Below are positions 6,625 through 13,929 of a stretch of 13,939 bases of DNA, in pieces. A program made the translations under genes and the position numbers. A model generated the notes under the pieces. The model was not told where the DNA came from, searched no databases, and worked only from the letters and a program-made list of their open reading frames with translations. The first letter of the stretch is position 1, and each line of letters starts with the position of its first letter. Source of the stretch: Methanolobus sp. UBA32 (GTDB lineage: Archaea; Halobacteriota; Methanosarcinia; Methanosarcinales; Methanosarcinaceae); the NCBI GenBank assembly GCA_002507205.1, contig DAZF01000083.1:27808-41746 (forward strand), written 5' to 3'.

Positions 6625-7683
6625 ATGAACGAATCTGATCTGCGTTCAATACTGAAATGTGTACGTTGCGGAACATGCCGCTCAGTGTGTCCGGTCTTTG
6701 ATGTTATTGGCTGGGAATCAGCCAGTCCCCGTGGCCGCATGCTGGTGGCTCATAGTATCTCGCAGGGTGTGGAAGCCGATGAAGGTGTTTTTGATAGTCT
6801 GAACACCTGTACCACATGCGGACTTTGTGAACAGATGTGTCCTTCCGGAGCATCCCCTGTCAAGGTGGTAGAGAATGTAAGGCACCAGCTTGTGCTTCAG
6901 GGCAAGATGACCGATGCCCAGAAGCTCATTCGTACTGAAGCCCTTAAAAAAGGAAATCCTCTTGGAGAGACTACAGAGAGGATGGCATGGATTGGTGACT
7001 CTAAAAAGGATGTCACTGAAAAGGCAGATTATGTCTTTTTCGCAGGTTGTCTGGGTTCATACAGATATCCTGAACTCACGAAGAGGACATTCGATCTGCT
7101 GAAGAGGTTCGGTGTCACTGCACTACAGGATGAAGTATGCTGTGGTTCCCCGCTCTTAAGGACCGGGTCTGATCCGTCAAGCCTGATGTCTAAGAATCTG
7201 GAGCAGATCAAAAAGACAGGTGCTCACACAGTTATCACTGGATGTGCAGGATGTTATACCGCACTTAAGAATGATTATCCTGGGGACCTGAACGTTGTCC
7301 ACGTTACCGAGTTCCTTGCAGACCGACTGGCTGAGATGGACCTGAAGAAACTGGATATGAAAGTCACTTATCATGACCCATGCCACCTTGGAAGGTGCAA
7401 CGGAGTATTCGATGCTCCAAGGCAGATCATAAAATCCATCTGTTACCTTGAGGAAATGAAGAGCAACAGGGAAAAGTCCAAATGCTGCGGAGCAGGTGGT
7501 GGAGTACTCAAAGGTTATCCTGAACTTTCCCTTGAGATCTCAAAGAACAGGGTCGAGGAAATTCCAAAAGATGTGGATTATCTGGTAACTGCCTGTCCAT
7601 TGTGCCGCACAAATCTCAAACGTGGCGGCCCGCGGGTTGAAGTACTGGATATAATCGACTTGCTGGAAATGGCTATGGGGTAG
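6625..7683 (+). CDS. Fe-S oxidoreductase with two [4Fe-4S] sites and two CCG domains (GlcF/HdrD-like)
   Basis: 352 residues. Two ferredoxin-type sites lie at C12/C15/C18/C22 and C62/C65/C68/C72. Two cysteine-rich CCG domains follow: C142, CCG 172-174, CAGC 207-210; and C253, CCG 287-289, CPLC 325-328. In HdrD/HdrB such domains hold the non-cubane Fe-S clusters that cleave heterodisulfide. In GlcF, LutA and GlpC they occur in electron-transfer subunits of 2-hydroxyacid or glycerol-3-phosphate dehydrogenases. The gene begins 2 nt after the glcD stop, with a G-rich ribosome site inside the end of glcD, so the pair is an operon and probably one complex. The electron acceptor is unknown; in Methanosarcinales methanophenazine or a thiol/disulfide is possible. 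The gene ends in UAG, with a second in-frame UAG two codons later. Confidence 0.9.
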   Translation: MNESDLRSILKCVRCGTCRSVCPVFDVIGWESASPRGRMLVAHSISQGVEADEGVFDSLNTCTTCGLCEQMCPSGASPVKVVENVRHQLVLQGKMTDAQKLIRTEALKKGNPLGETTERMAWIGDSKKDVTEKADYVFFAGCLGSYRYPELTKRTFDLLKRFGVTALQDEVCCGSPLLRTGSDPSSLMSKNLEQIKKTGAHTVITGCAGCYTALKNDYPGDLNVVHVTEFLADRLAEMDLKKLDMKVTYHDPCHLGRCNGVFDAPRQIIKSICYLEEMKSNREKSKCCGAGGGVLKGYPELSLEISKNRVEEIPKDVDYLVTACPLCRTNLKRGGPRVEVLDIIDLLEMAMG

Positions 7684-7711
7684 CCATTTTAGTTTCTATT
7701 TTCAGAGTTAG

Positions 7712-7753
7712 ACTCCTTTTTGGAAGGAGTAAGAGCATATTTCATGCTCTTTT
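7712..7753. terminator. Two tandem hairpins between convergent genes (bidirectional terminator)
   Basis: First stem ACTCCTT/AAGGAGT (7712-7718/7724-7730, 5-nt loop); second stem AAGAGCAT/ATGCTCTT (7731-7738/7744-7751, 5-nt loop). They abut with no gap. The second is followed on the plus strand by TTTTCATTTTC. It also overlaps the last codons and UGA stop of the minus-strand secreted-protein gene. They probably end the glcD operon, and perhaps also the leftward transcript. Confidence 0.65.
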
Positions 7754-8584
7754 CATTTTCCTGTTCAAAGCCAGGGCAATTACTCCGCCAATTACTCCAA
7801 ATCCCGGAATTGGGAGATCAGGGGTATTATCTTCGCTGTCTTGTGTGTCTTCTGGGGTGCTTTTCAATTCCGGTTCATCATATCCATTCATTTTTTGGAG
7901 TTCTGCATAGTTGAGATTAAGTCTCTTGCTGATGAGATATGTTGGGTATGTCCCACCATCGACGTCAGCTCCAAGGGCTTCGTATATGATCGAAGAACCA
8001 TCTTCGGACCAGTAAACTCCATAAATAGCCGATCGATCCCAGTCCATAGGTGTGTCCTTTGTGTTCTCTTTGTAGAAAGGAGTCAGTTCTCTGTGGAGTA
8101 CAGAGTTATTTTGGACTGAGCAAATATCGATAGCATATTGGCCGTTCCTGCAATCCTCAAAGAAAATGATCCTTGGTGCGGCATACATCTTGCTGTCAGG
8201 AGAAAAAGCAACCGGGTAGTAGCCCATAGTAATTATATTCTTGATGTTTGTTTCAGTTCCGTTTGCGGTGTCATTTATGACAAAGTCCTCGATCCCGACA
8301 CCATTTGCCGCATCCAGTGCTTTTTTGTAGACACTATACTTTCCATCAGGGCTGTTGGTTGTTCGTGGTGTCAGCCTGTAATTGATCTGTATCTGGGTAT
8401 GCTCGCCATCTTCATTATACACAACTATTTGATGAGCCTCAATGCTATCTGGATTTGTGTATGAACATGAGTAAAAAATATTCTTATTAATACTATCATC
8501 GATACTTATGACCGGACTGGCCATCACAAAAGATGCCTGTATAACAAATATTAGTAGGCCTGAGATTAGTAACTTGTATTTCAT
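7742..8584 (-). CDS. Secreted, archaeosortase-anchored (PGF-CTERM-like) protein with beta-propeller repeats
   Basis: 280 residues. A signal peptide is clear: MKYK, a hydrophobic core to about residue 21, and likely cleavage after VMA (22). The mature part has three WD40-like/TolB-type propeller signatures: NSPDGKYSVY (77-86), FSPDSKMY (127-134) and WSEDGSSIIYE (192-202). A Thr/Asp/Glu/Pro-rich spacer (about 236-257) precedes PIPGF (258-262), a short hydrophobic stretch and the basic tail NRKMKRA. This layout matches the PGF-CTERM signal, which archaeosortase A removes when anchoring proteins to the cell surface. Three cysteines (40, 145, 155) could form a disulfide. The gene stands alone on its transcript. 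The function is unknown; cell-surface binding or S-layer association is inference. The hydrophobic part of the tail is shorter than usual. Confidence 0.8.
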   Translation of the reverse strand: MKYKLLISGLLIFVIQASFVMASPVISIDDSINKNIFYSCSYTNPDSIEAHQIVVYNEDGEHTQIQINYRLTPRTTNSPDGKYSVYKKALDAANGVGIEDFVINDTANGTETNIKNIITMGYYPVAFSPDSKMYAAPRIIFFEDCRNGQYAIDICSVQNNSVLHRELTPFYKENTKDTPMDWDRSAIYGVYWSEDGSSIIYEALGADVDGGTYPTYLISKRLNLNYAELQKMNGYDEPELKSTPEDTQDSEDNTPDLPIPGFGVIGGVIALALNRKMKRA

Positions 8585-8614
8585 GTGTATAACTCACATT
8601 TTCCATAAAATAAT

Positions 8615-8640
8615 ATACGTTTGAAATACAGTTAACGTAT
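8615..8640. repeat. 7-bp inverted repeat in the promoter of the secreted-protein gene
   Basis: ATACGTT (8615-8621) and AACGTAT (8634-8640) are exact reverse complements with a 12-nt spacer, 31-56 nt upstream of the start codon. Two candidate minus-strand TATA boxes flank or touch it: about 8650-8641 (start near 8618) and about 8617-8605 (nearly leaderless). A bound dimer would interfere with either. The repeat is seen; the operator role is inference. Confidence 0.45.
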
Positions 8641-8647
8641 CTATATT

Positions 8648-8679
8648 AAAAAGGTAACGATTTTATCCTGAAAGTTACC
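8648..8679 (-). terminator. Terminator of the tatD-MBL-ygiQ operon
   Basis: On the minus strand GGTAAC (8679-8674) pairs with GTTACC (8658-8653) across a 15-nt loop, followed by TTTTT (8652-8648). The stop codon of ygiQ lies inside the first arm. The T-run merges with an AT-rich box that may be the TATA element of the secreted-protein gene, so terminator and next promoter overlap. Confidence 0.5.
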
Positions 8680-10528
8680 AACCGTTATTTCCTCTCTTCT
8701 TCCGCCCTATGAGGCAATTCCATGAATTTCCGACAAGGTCAAGCCTGTTGGCACGTTTCAGTCCTTCGTAGACAAGATTATAGTTTGCAGGCTCCTTATA
8801 GTGCAACATTGCCCTCTGGATGCTCTTTTCTTTTTGAGAGGTGGCAACGTAAATTTTCTTCCCGGTGAAAGGGTCAATTCCTGTGTGGAACATGCATGTT
8901 GCAGATGTCATGGGGGTAGGTGTGAAGTCCTGGACCTGTCTGGTATATCTTCCGGTGTCTCTTATGTATTCTGCAGTTTCGATCATGTCATTAAGTGTGC
9001 ATCCGGGGTGGCTTGACATAAGGAATGCCACAAGGTACTGGTCCTTGCCAAGTTTCTTGTTAATTTCCTTGTACTTCTGCTCAAATCTCTCAAAGACTTC
9101 CCTGTCAGGTTTTTTCATGACATCGGTCACATTGTCACAATAGTGCTCGGGTGCAACCTTTAGCTGTCCACTGACGTGGTGGGCGCATAGCTCCTCCATG
9201 TACTCTTCATCAAGCAGAGCAAGGTCATACCTTACTCCGTAACCTACGAAGACCTTTGAAATGCCGGGCAGTTCTCTGAGCCTGCGCATGAGTTCTATGA
9301 GTTTCTTGTGGCTGGTGTCAAGGGAAGGACAGGCCTTGGGGTAAATACAGATCTTATCCTTGCATACTCCCTTTTCATTCCAGTTCTTGCAGTCCATTCC
9401 ATACATGTTGGCAGACGGTCCGCCAAGTCCGTTGATGGTACCTTTGAATCCGTTGATATCCCTGAAACCTTCGGCTTCCCTTAGTATGGACTCTATACTT
9501 CTGCTGCGTATCATTCTTCCCTGGTGCAGGGCAATGGCACAGAAAGAGCATGCTCCAAAACAACCTCTGTGGGTGTTGATTGAGAATTTAACGAGATCAA
9601 GGGCGGGGACGACCTCCTCGTATGAAGGGTGTGTTTCTCGTGTGAATGGAAGTTCGTATACGTGGTCCAGTTCCTCCTGTGTAAGTGGTCGCATGGGCTT
9701 GTTCTGGATTACCACGGTTTTTGGATGAACCTGTATTATGCCGTGGCCGCGTATGTGGTCCTGTTCCTCAAAGACCATTTTGAATGCCTTTGCATAGAGT
9801 TCCTTGTTCTTTGAAACCTCAATATATGCTGGAATCTCTATGCGGTCCTTCAGGAGTTCTTCATGTTTCTCTTTCCACGTTTTGATATCTGTCTTCCAGA
9901 CGGTTCCCTCGATATCAGTGATGTCTGAGACAGGGATACCTTTGTTGAGCTTGTCTGCTATCTCAAGTATCTGGAGTTCTCCCATGCCATAAACAATAAG
10001 GTCAGCAGGTGCATCTGCAAGGATGGACTGGCGCACTTTGTCGGACCAGTAGTCATATTGTGAAAAGCGGCGAAGGGATGCTTCAATGCCACCAATCACT
10101 CTGGGTGTGTCCGGGTATGCTTCTTTCAGGCGATTGGAGTAAACGATGGTTGCCCTGTTTGGTCGAAGTCCTGCCTTATTTCCGGGGGAGTATGTGTCAT
10201 CATGCCTCAATCTCTTTGATGGTGTGTAATTGCTGACCATTGAGTCTGTATTTCCAGCACTAATGGCAAAGAACAGGCGTGGTTTGCCAAGTTTTTTGAA
10301 GTCCTCTGCGTCCTCCCATTTTGGTTGAGCAATAACTCCTACTCTGTATCCTGCATCTTCAAGCACCCTGCCTATAATGCTTGTCCCAAAACCGGGGTGG
10401 TCAACATAGGCATCTCCGGTGACAATGATAATGTCAAGTTCGTCCCATCCTTTCTGCCTGGCCTCTTCAAGGCTCATCGGGAGGAACTTTGAGAAATCAG
10501 CTTTTTTGCTCTTTTTATTATGTTTCAT
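8675..10528 (-). CDS. YgiQ family radical SAM protein (UPF0313)
   Basis: 617 residues, the usual length of the family. An N-terminal Rossmann-like region (about 30-190) has VTGDAYVDHPGFG (36-48) and GGIEASLRRF (146-155), both characteristic of YgiQ. The radical SAM site is CFGACSFC (C323, C327, C330), which binds the [4Fe-4S] cluster that cleaves S-adenosylmethionine. Four further cysteines at 380, 389, 394 and 400 are spaced like an extra cluster or zinc site. The C-terminal part contains LKVAPEH and PGCTLNDM. The reaction of this family is not established. The gene is last in a three-gene operon, starting 9 nt after the metallo-beta-lactamase stop with AAGGA about 7 nt before its ATG. The C-terminus is short and basic. 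Confidence 0.9.
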   Translation of the reverse strand: MKHNKKSKKADFSKFLPMSLEEARQKGWDELDIIIVTGDAYVDHPGFGTSIIGRVLEDAGYRVGVIAQPKWEDAEDFKKLGKPRLFFAISAGNTDSMVSNYTPSKRLRHDDTYSPGNKAGLRPNRATIVYSNRLKEAYPDTPRVIGGIEASLRRFSQYDYWSDKVRQSILADAPADLIVYGMGELQILEIADKLNKGIPVSDITDIEGTVWKTDIKTWKEKHEELLKDRIEIPAYIEVSKNKELYAKAFKMVFEEQDHIRGHGIIQVHPKTVVIQNKPMRPLTQEELDHVYELPFTRETHPSYEEVVPALDLVKFSINTHRGCFGACSFCAIALHQGRMIRSRSIESILREAEGFRDINGFKGTINGLGGPSANMYGMDCKNWNEKGVCKDKICIYPKACPSLDTSHKKLIELMRRLRELPGISKVFVGYGVRYDLALLDEEYMEELCAHHVSGQLKVAPEHYCDNVTDVMKKPDREVFERFEQKYKEINKKLGKDQYLVAFLMSSHPGCTLNDMIETAEYIRDTGRYTRQVQDFTPTPMTSATCMFHTGIDPFTGKKIYVATSQKEKSIQRAMLHYKEPANYNLVYEGLKRANRLDLVGNSWNCLIGRKKRGNNGW

Positions 10529-10537
10529 AATGCATCC

Positions 10538-11173
10538 TTATAATATACTTTTAGACATGCGGAGGGAGAATCCTATCTGTTTGTTCACGTCATTTGATGT
10601 TACTTCCCCATGCCCGGGGTAAAGCGTCTTAACATCAAGCTGTACAAGCTTGTTGATCGATTCGGTCAATTGTGAACGGTTGCCGCCCTCAAAATCCGTG
10701 CGTCCTATGCTTCCGTTGGGGAATACCGTATCTCCGGAAAAAAGGCTTTTTGAATTTGCTTCATACAGGCAGATCCCTCCGGGCGTGTGTCCTGGTGTGT
10801 GGATGACTTCCAGTTCTTCATTGTTGCCTATGGGTATCCTGTCACCTTCATTGAGCAGTATATCAGGTTCAATGGATGGTGCTCTGTATCCGAATAATGC
10901 GGCAGCGCTCACGTTGTCATTTTTCAGCAAAGCGGCATCATCCTTATGAATCGCTATTTTTGCGCCACTCATGTGTGCAATCTCCAGTGCTGATGCTGTG
11001 TGGTCGTAGTGACAATGGGTAAGTATGATAAGTTCAAGATCTTTTATGTCTATGTTTTTCCTGATCTCTGCAACCAATCCTTCTGTATTCATTCCTGTGT
11101 CTACCAGGATCTTTCCATTGATGAGATATGAGTTGGCATCGTAAAGGCCGGTGTTGAAATGTTTGACCTGCAT
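10538..11173 (-). CDS. Metallo-beta-lactamase fold hydrolase (glyoxalase II-like)
   Basis: 211 residues from the ATG at 11173, chosen because AAGGAG lies 7 nt upstream and MQVKHF begins the conserved first strand. A longer in-frame start at 11212 would overlap tatD. Metal ligands are all present: HCHYDH (H53, H55, D57, H58), H129 in HTPGHTPGG, D148 in SGDTVF and H188 in YPGHGE. The family includes hydroxyacylglutathione hydrolases and related thioesterases acting on small cytosolic substrates with two zinc or iron ions. The long C-terminal glutathione-binding part of true glyoxalase II is absent, so substrate is open. It lies 28 nt after tatD and 9 nt before ygiQ. Confidence 0.9.
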   Translation of the reverse strand: MQVKHFNTGLYDANSYLINGKILVDTGMNTEGLVAEIRKNIDIKDLELIILTHCHYDHTASALEIAHMSGAKIAIHKDDAALLKNDNVSAAALFGYRAPSIEPDILLNEGDRIPIGNNEELEVIHTPGHTPGGICLYEANSKSLFSGDTVFPNGSIGRTDFEGGNRSQLTESINKLVQLDVKTLYPGHGEVTSNDVNKQIGFSLRMSKSIL

Positions 11174-11201
11174 GTATATTCTCCTTAGAAAAGAATGGGA
11201 T

Positions 11202-11960
11202 TTAGAGCTCAAATGCCCTGCGGGTATTTTTCATTGTCGCCAATGCTATTTCAGATTCATCGATGTATTTGAGATGTGCAATCACCGGAACAGAATCACG
11301 AACAAACGCCGGTTCATTCCGTCCTTTTCTTGGGGAAAGGTACGGGCTGTCTGTCTCTATGAGCATATTCTCAAGAGGCAGATCCTTTGCGATCGCTTTA
11401 TGGTGTTCTGAGAAGCAGACAAGGGTTGGAACTGATATGTAGTGCCCTGCATCAATTATGTTCTGCATGGTTTCAAGTGAGCCGCCGTAACAATGAAAGA
11501 CAACCCTGCCAAGGTCTTTTGTCATTTCAAGTGCAAGGTCTTCGCCATCTCTGCCGTGTATTACCAGGGTCTTGTTGTATCTGTCTGCAATTTCAATGAC
11601 CCTTCTGAATACATCTTCCTGCTTTTTCCTTCCGGCATCTGTGGTGCAATAATAAAAATCAAGCCCGGCTTCACCAATTCCTATGGCTTTGTCAATGTTG
11701 CGTTCCATCTGCGACAGTATCTGATTGATTTTATCATCAGTTGCATCAGGCACCATCTGGGGACTGAGTCCGAGTGTGGCATGTATGAAGTCATATTTTT
11801 TGGCGAGTTCAAGGGAATCAGCATTTGTTTTGTAGTCTATGCCGGAGTTTATCATCTCAACTACGCCGCTCTTTCTTGCTCTCTCAATTGTCTCATGCCG
11901 ATCCTTGTTGAATTTTGGAAAATCGAGATGGCAATGAGAGTCTATTACTTCATAATTCAT
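11202..11960 (-). CDS. tatD: TatD family metal-dependent hydrolase/DNase
   Basis: 252 residues, close to the family's usual length. TIM-barrel metal ligands are visible: SHCHLD (H9, H11), GEAGLDFYY with E97, VIHGRD with H135, VFHCYGG with H156 and ETDSPYLSP with D204. TatD enzymes are magnesium-dependent DNases or phosphodiesterases linked to DNA repair or nucleic acid turnover. The segment usually reading GxHP is GLSP here (64-67), so the usual histidine is a serine; several archaeal and bacterial relatives vary here. First gene of the operon with the MBL and YgiQ genes. A minus-strand TATA box (11988-11981) lies about 25 nt before the ATG, predicting a leaderless mRNA. Confidence 0.9.
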   Translation of the reverse strand: MNYEVIDSHCHLDFPKFNKDRHETIERARKSGVVEMINSGIDYKTNADSLELAKKYDFIHATLGLSPQMVPDATDDKINQILSQMERNIDKAIGIGEAGLDFYYCTTDAGRKKQEDVFRRVIEIADRYNKTLVIHGRDGEDLALEMTKDLGRVVFHCYGGSLETMQNIIDAGHYISVPTLVCFSEHHKAIAKDLPLENMLIETDSPYLSPRKGRNEPAFVRDSVPVIAHLKYIDESEIALATMKNTRRAFEL

Positions 11961-11980
11961 ATGTATTCAATTCTGGTCTT

Positions 11981-11988
11981 ATTATATA
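11981..11988 (-). promoter_or_regulatory. Promoter of the tatD-MBL-ygiQ operon (leaderless)
   Basis: TATATAAT on the minus strand is centred about 25 nt upstream of the tatD ATG (11960). This is the normal archaeal TATA-to-start distance, so transcription should begin at or within a few bases of the start codon. No ribosome site precedes the ATG, which agrees. Confidence 0.6.
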
Positions 11989-12040
11989 GATATGAACCTG
12001 TCCTATGGATTGGTTCAAAGAAAAGTGTTTCGAAAATGAA

Positions 12041-12083
12041 TTGAAAATAAAAAAATAAGTGAAGAACCGTGAGCATACGGTCC
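12041..12083 (-). terminator. Terminator of the 2-isopropylmalate/citramalate synthase gene
   Basis: Minus-strand ACCGT (12081-12077) and ACGGT (12070-12066) pair around a 6-nt loop, with one G-T and one G-C pair outside. TTCTTCACTTATTTTTTTATTTTC follows in pieces, including a run of seven Ts near 12050. It starts 10 nt after the stop codon. Confidence 0.65.
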
Positions 12084-12093
12084 TTATATTTGT

Positions 12094-13657
12094 TTATTCC
12101 ATGCTCCACAGCTTCTTCTTTTCGAGAAGTATATTGATGGCTGTTATGAGCGCGTCCACGGATGCCGTGGCAATATCTGCACTTGCTGATTGTGCGCTGA
12201 CCACACGTCCGTCTTCGTCCTCTACGGAGATGGTTACTTCTGCAAGGGCATCACTTCCGCCTGTAATTGCTTCCAGACTGAAATCACGCACTTTTACCTT
12301 GGTGTATCCGCCGATCATAAGTTCCACTGCTTTAAGGGCAGCGTCTATCGGCCCAACTCCAAAGTTGGAGGCAACAGCTTCCTGGTCACCGATCTTTGCC
12401 CTTACTACGGCTGTTGGTGTTGTAAGGTTACCTGTCATGACTGAGAATTCTTTCAGGATTATGGTCTCGTTCCCGAGGTTCCTTCCAAGGACGGCAGATG
12501 CCACAGCATGAAGGTCTGCATCACATATGCGCTTGCCCTTGTTCGCTATATCCTTGATCCTGATAAGTATCTCATCAAGTTGTTCTTCGGTGGTTTCGAT
12601 ACCCATGTCTTCCAGTGATTTCTTGACGGCATGTTTTCCAGCATGTTTGCCTATCACTATGCGGCGCTTATGACCGACCATTTCAGGGGTCATTATGCCG
12701 GGTTCGAAAGTATCGGATTTTTCAAGAACTCCGTGGGTGTGTATGCCTGACTCATGGGCGAATGCGTTGTCACCGACGATGGGGGTGTTTGCCGGCATGT
12801 GTATGCCTGTGAAATTCTCAACCATCTTTGCGGTTTCAAGCAGGTATTCTGTATTGATATTGGTCTTTGCACCGTATATGGAATGCAGGCACATCACTAC
12901 TTCTGCGAGGTTTGCATTACCGGCACGTTCTCCAATACCATTAATTGTTACCTGTATCTGGCTGGCACCAGCTTCTGCTGCCATGAGGCTGTTTGCAACG
13001 GCCTTTCCAAAGTCGTTGTGACAATGGACATCAATTGGTATGTTCACTTCGTTGTTGATGTTCTTTATGAGCTGATACATTGAGGAAGGTGCCATTATGC
13101 CTACGGTATCGGGTACATTTATTATGTCGCACCCTGCTCCTTCTACGGCTTTGTATACCTCTATCAGGTAGTCAAGGTCGGTCCTGGTGGCATCCATGGC
13201 TGAAAACATGCATTTTGCGCCGTGGTCCTTAATATATTCCACGGCATTTACTGCCATGGTGACAACCTCTTCCCTGCTCTTCTTAATAGTGTGTATCCTC
13301 TGGATGTCGGAAGTTGATACAAATGTATGTATCATATCAACATTACAATCTATGCAGGCGTCCAGATCTTTTGTAAGGACGCGGGCAAGACCACAGACAT
13401 CTAGACTCAGACCTTCATTGGCTATGGCTCTTACATTCTGCCTTTCGCCATCCGAAGAGACCGGGAAACCAGCTTCGAGCACGTCAACACCAAGTTTGTC
13501 CAGTTGTCGGGCAATCTTGAGTTTTTGCTCGTTGGTTAGTGATACGCCAGGTGTTTGTTCACCGTCACGCAGTGTCGTGTCAAAAATAGTCTTGTGTGTG
13601 TTTATAAGCGGTTTATCGCTGTAAAAAGCGATCCCTCAGTTCTACAGTTGGATTCAT
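12094..13657 (-). CDS. leuA: 2-isopropylmalate synthase / (R)-citramalate synthase, with apparent 1-nt frameshift near the start
   Basis: About 520 residues if one extra base is allowed for. DTTLRDGEQTPG (about 26-37), HCHNDFG (about 211-217) and GIGERAGNAN (about 240-249) are the catalytic and metal-binding motifs of the DRE-TIM family. A C-terminal LeuA allosteric dimer domain (about 383-513) is present, which excludes homocitrate synthase AksA. The reaction is acetyl-CoA plus 2-oxoisovalerate (LeuA, leucine) or pyruvate (CimA, isoleucine); these cannot be separated here. The main frame is open from 13635 but has no ATG, GTG or TTG before a GTG at 13482, which lies past the catalytic motif. 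The ATG at 13657 is in another frame and reads MNPTVELRDRF. Dropping one base of the A5 run at 13623-13627 fuses the two frames into a normal N-terminus. Confidence 0.85.
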
Positions 13658-13684
13658 GTTAATCATTCCGGCTTGTAGTTTATG

Positions 13685-13692
13685 TTATAAAA
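13685..13692 (-). promoter_or_regulatory. TATA box of leuA
   Basis: TTTTATAA on the minus strand (13692-13685) predicts a transcript start near 13663, about 6 nt before the ATG at 13657. This supports that ATG, rather than the in-frame GTG at 13482, as the true translation start. Confidence 0.5.
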
Positions 13693-13761
13693 CACTTCCG
13701 TATACTTCTCAAGTCTTATTATGGTGTGACTCGTTGTGTTTGCATGTTCATCCACAATCCT

Positions 13762-13769
13762 TTTATATG
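13762..13769 (+). promoter_or_regulatory. TATA box leading into the structured segment at the right edge
   Basis: TTTATATG, about 25 nt before 13785-13792, where the hairpin-rich segment begins. No coding start follows within the window. Divergent from the leuA promoter. Confidence 0.5.
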
Positions 13770-13784
13770 AGCATTGACTTGTAA

Positions 13785-13929
13785 GGGTGCTCTCACTGAG
13801 CCCAACGATGCGGCCAACGCATCAGGAAAATTGCTTTGTGAGAACAGATCGATGAAGTAATAATTTCATTTCATCAGGCTGGTGTTACAAAGGTCCATCC
13901 TTTGCCTTCGAATCAGCTGATTCGGAAGG
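13785..13929 (+). ncRNA. Candidate structured RNA or untranslated leader (unassigned)
   Basis: About 145 nt dense in perfect stems: GATGCG/CGCATC (13807-13812/13818-13823, loop GCCAA), GATGAA/TTCATC (13851-13856/13870-13875), CAAAGG/CCTTTG (13888-13893/13899-13904), and a long hairpin at 13905-13929 with one bulged G. TCTCAC (13791-13796) can pair with GTGAGA (13838-13843) or be replaced by a local GGG..CTC/GAGCCC hairpin (13785-13803). AGCC (13799-13802) can also pair with GGCT (13877-13880). These pairings exclude each other. No ORF of note and no match to riboswitch, tRNA, SRP or RNase P signatures that I know. It could be a stand-alone small RNA or the 5' leader of a gene beyond the edge. 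A further TATATATA follows at 13930-13937. Confidence 0.4.

Noticed and set aside
7681..7695. UAG at the end of the Fe-S protein read as pyrrolysine
   Set aside because: Methanosarcinaceae can decode UAG, but another in-frame UAG follows two codons later and the CCG-domain protein is already complete.
10538..11212. Longer start for the metallo-beta-lactamase protein at 11212
   Set aside because: Would overlap tatD and add 13 residues outside the fold; AAGGAG just before the ATG at 11173 decides for the shorter form.
12059..12511. 150-codon and other plus-strand frames inside leuA
   Set aside because: Shadows of the minus-strand enzyme; Ser/Ala-rich translations typical of antisense reading of a coding gene.
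13791..13846. H/ACA guide RNA: stem TCTCAC/GTGAGA followed directly by ACA
   Set aside because: The ACA and lower stem fit, but the upper stem lacks a K-turn or K-loop and lies about 20 nt from the ACA, beyond the usual 14-16. Kept only as an unassigned structured RNA.
13901..13929. TTCGAATC resembling a tRNA T-loop
   Set aside because: The flanking bases cannot form a T-stem, and no D-arm, anticodon arm or acceptor stem fits. The sequence is explained by a simple hairpin.
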